A stretch of 21,127 nt of DNA from Nemertoderma westbladi (taxonomy: Eukaryota; Xenacoelomorpha; Nemertodermatida; Nemertodermatidae): the NCBI GenBank assembly GCA_032718475.1, contig JAUCBJ010008719.1, positions 1 through 21,127 on the forward strand, given 5' to 3'. This document shows, one piece after another, positions 19,281 through 21,127 of this stretch. Positions within the stretch are counted from its first letter, which is position 1; each line of letters begins with the position of its first letter. The translations under genes and the position numbers were made by a program. The notes beneath the pieces are model-generated. The model made no database searches, had not been told where the DNA came from, and saw nothing but the letters and a program-made list of their open reading frames with translations.

Positions 19281-19304
19281 AAAGGAAAGTAAAGGAAAGT
19301 AGCA

Positions 19305-19342
19305 GGTTATAATGGCAGGCTTTTCTAACCAAAACAATAAAC
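19305..19342. repeat. Third copy of the MITE-like core
   Basis: GGTTATAATGGCAGG followed by TTCTAACCAAAACAATAAAC matches the cores at 6697-6741 and 7031-7075. CCCAACAACCATTA near 19467 also resembles the end words of that element, so a decayed copy probably covers about 19300-19480. Confidence 0.5.
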
Positions 19343-19524
19343 TAAATTTAGGAGCACAGTTTAGAGTAAAAATTTTACTTCAAGGCACTAATTGTTCAAT
19401 ATTAATTTAACATTAACCCTATGAGAAGGCTGAAACGACACCATAATTGTCAATTTGCATACGGTACCCAACAACCATTACTGTATAACATATCCGTTAC
19501 ATTATTATCTTTTTATCTTTTATC

Positions 19525-20543
19525 GGATTATCTTTTTATCATGCAAAGAAGATAAACCTCATGTACAGCTGCGCTTCTCATTGTGATTTCGATGGGATTG
19601 TCTGCGATCGCCCAGGATATCTGGATAAGAATTGCGAGTGTGTTTGTCCAGAAGGAGCCGATTGTGGAAGGATCTGTCCACTTTCCGTGCAATATGTTTT
19701 ATTGACACCCAATGCCAATGCTACTCCCCCCCAGGATATCCTCCATGTAAACGAGATTGCAATGTACAAAATGTTCACTGTCTTTTCCCAGGATACATCG
19801 GAGAAGACTGTAAATGTGTTTGCCCAGAAGATAACACAGACTGTGGGACTTACTGTGATTATTGTAAGCGGATTAAATTCCCTACATCACCCACCGAATA
19901 TGGGACTAGTGGCATTTTACCAATATAGGTGATGCGAGATTACCAATAATAATCTCGCCTCATAACCAACTGGGGGGGGGGGGGGGGATACACGCCATAA
20001 GCCACAGAGAGAGGTGAGAGGTCAAACCACCTCAGAGGGACAAACCAGCTGGTGAGGCTAGCAGCAGGGGGTAACACCAAGAGGGAGTGGCGAGGCGAGA
20101 AATAATAGTTAAGCCAATAGATGGTGAGAAAGTAGATTGAGAGGATAGGAGCGCATCCATTGGGTACCAGAGGCCACACTGTAGTGTAGGGCTGAAACCA
20201 ATATGTGTCAATTATATAATCATTCTAATTACTGATTTCCGGTCAGTTGATTTCCTCACGGTTGCAAACCGGCATAGTTTTTGACTGTCGTCATTTATAT
20301 TGTTGCTGTTAGTATACTGTTATATAATTATCTCATAATTATCAGTCTGACTGTGCTATTATCGCTGTGATCATTAATACTGAGAAACGAACTTTATTGT
20401 TTTCCGTCGGCCTCGGCCAAAGATATTGTCCAGTTCAGTCCAGCAACCCAGCGACAAAGCGACGATCTATACCGGTCGATAGTTGAACTGCATCACTCCC
20501 GTCACAATTATGCCAACATCCACTGTGAAGGACCATCTTATAT
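19525..20543 (+). pseudogene. Partial, frameshifted copy of the astacin EGF-like block, split by an LTR
   Basis: 19525-19862 plus 20512-20543 (370 bp) align with 17489-17874 (386 bp) of the astacin gene, covering its residues 210-338 (EGF-like repeats 1-4). About ten substitutions give near 97% identity. A 16-bp deletion near 19692 shifts the frame, so repeat 1 reads in one frame and repeats 2-4 in another. There is no start, signal peptide or protease domain, and the block is interrupted by a 644-bp insertion. It is a non-functional fragment of a recent local duplication. The left breakpoint is preceded by a small repeat of TTATCTTTTTATC. Confidence 0.9.
19863..20506. mobile_element. Solo LTR-like insertion, 644 bp, with 5-bp target duplication
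   Basis: Comparison with the uninterrupted gene copy (17836-17874) defines the insertion exactly: the host ATTAT is doubled at 19858-19862 and 20507-20511. The insert begins TGTAAGCGG and ends CCCGTCACA, giving the TGT...ACA ends of an LTR. It contains no coding frame, a perfect 9-bp stem GCGAGATTA/TAATCTCGC (19934-19958), a 16-G run (19972-19987) and two TATATAAT words (20213, 20321) that could be promoter parts. A 5-bp duplication and TG/CA ends fit Ty3/gypsy- or Pao-type LTRs left by LTR-LTR recombination. The family and strand are not determined. Confidence 0.75.
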
Positions 20544-21127
20544 ATATCTTATATATATACATACATAGAAATTGTTGACGTGGTGCCACCCACGTATATG
20601 TTAGTTTCGGAACGGTTTTTCAATCATTTCTACTGGGTCCTAATGCTTTAAATTTGTTATACGTCTTAATAAAGTAAAAATAAAGTTTACTTAAAAAAAA
20701 TTTTTTCATCTTACACAGTCAATCAAATTTTATAAAATTCCGTATTTTTGATATATATATACATTTTACATTCGAGTTTTCCATAGACTTCTTGATAGAG
20801 TTGTGGCCCTAGGGCAACATGTACAATTAAATATGGAAGTTGACAAGATGCCACTTTTGCAAAATTAAACTGATTTTTTGAAAAACTGTAAAGTGGAACG
20901 TTGTTTAGAATCTTCATTCAAAAACATACTGCAATATATTTTATTATTTCTATTTTTAAGACATATATACATTCATATATATATGTTTTTGGGTTGCAAA
21001 GGTAATACTAAGTACATAGTATGTTACCCGATAAAGTAGCTAAAGTTATGAATAAATTCAAAATTTGGAAGTTCTATGTTTTAAATTTTATAAACAATTT
21101 TTAGATTGGATTTCAGCCTCAATCGGT
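20544..21127. other. AT-rich noncoding end of the window
   Basis: No gene recognised. A 6-bp inverted pair, ACGTGG/CCACGT, occurs near 20578-20595. CTTAATAAAGTAAAAATAAAG (about 20665-20685) followed by an A run resembles a polyadenylated 3' end, possibly of a retroposed sequence. Confidence 0.45.

Overview
This is eukaryotic, almost certainly animal, DNA. It is AT-rich, has a spliced gene with canonical GT-AG ends, and is crowded with minisatellites, homopolymer G/C runs, inverted repeats and transposon remains. The gene content (THAP/P-element transposase, secreted astacin protease with EGF-like and LDL-receptor class A modules) and the recurrent TAGGCCTA-type words fit a marine invertebrate. 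The species cannot be named from the sequence alone.

Layout. 1-9.1 kb holds no convincing complete gene. It contains a possible 3'-terminal exon remnant at 743-904 behind a duplicated splice-acceptor-like sequence, a 20-bp minisatellite (3230-3680), a 1.2-kb long inverted repeat (4185-5365), GC-skewed repeats with long G/C runs (5.36-6.12 kb), a MITE-like composite element (6620-7140), an exactly phased 50-bp minisatellite (7521-8090) and a duplicated block carrying CCAAT-box words (8195-8455).

9105-13513 is the centrepiece: an apparently complete 4,409-bp P-element-type DNA transposon. It has an exact 8-bp target-site duplication (AACCAGGC), bipartite terminal inverted repeats containing a mirrored 18-bp palindrome, and a minus-strand two-exon transposase gene. 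The transposase has an N-terminal THAP zinc finger, both catalytic aspartates, the catalytic glutamate and the signatures around the GTP-binding insertion. Nothing in the gene is visibly broken, so the copy may be young and possibly autonomous.

13.5-16.8 kb is noncoding: an AT-rich stretch with cruciform-forming palindromes, then about 1.18 kb of nearly pure (CCTACG)n hexanucleotide satellite, which creates meaningless Thr-Pro, Gly-Val and poly-Arg open frames.

16862-18508 is an intronless plus-strand gene for a secreted astacin-family metalloprotease: signal peptide, very short pro-region, complete zinc motif, four Cys-rich EGF-like repeats and five LDLa repeats, the last one truncated. About 1 kb downstream lies a roughly 97% identical partial copy of its EGF-like block (19525-20543). 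That copy is frameshifted by a 16-bp deletion and then split by a 644-bp TGT...ACA insertion with a 5-bp target duplication, best read as a solo LTR. Between gene and copy lie a near-perfect 76-bp hairpin with a 4-nt loop (18900-19055) and a 63-bp tandem repeat.

The genes do not form a pathway. The window reads as one host gene with a decayed partial duplicate, embedded in DNA shaped by several classes of mobile element.
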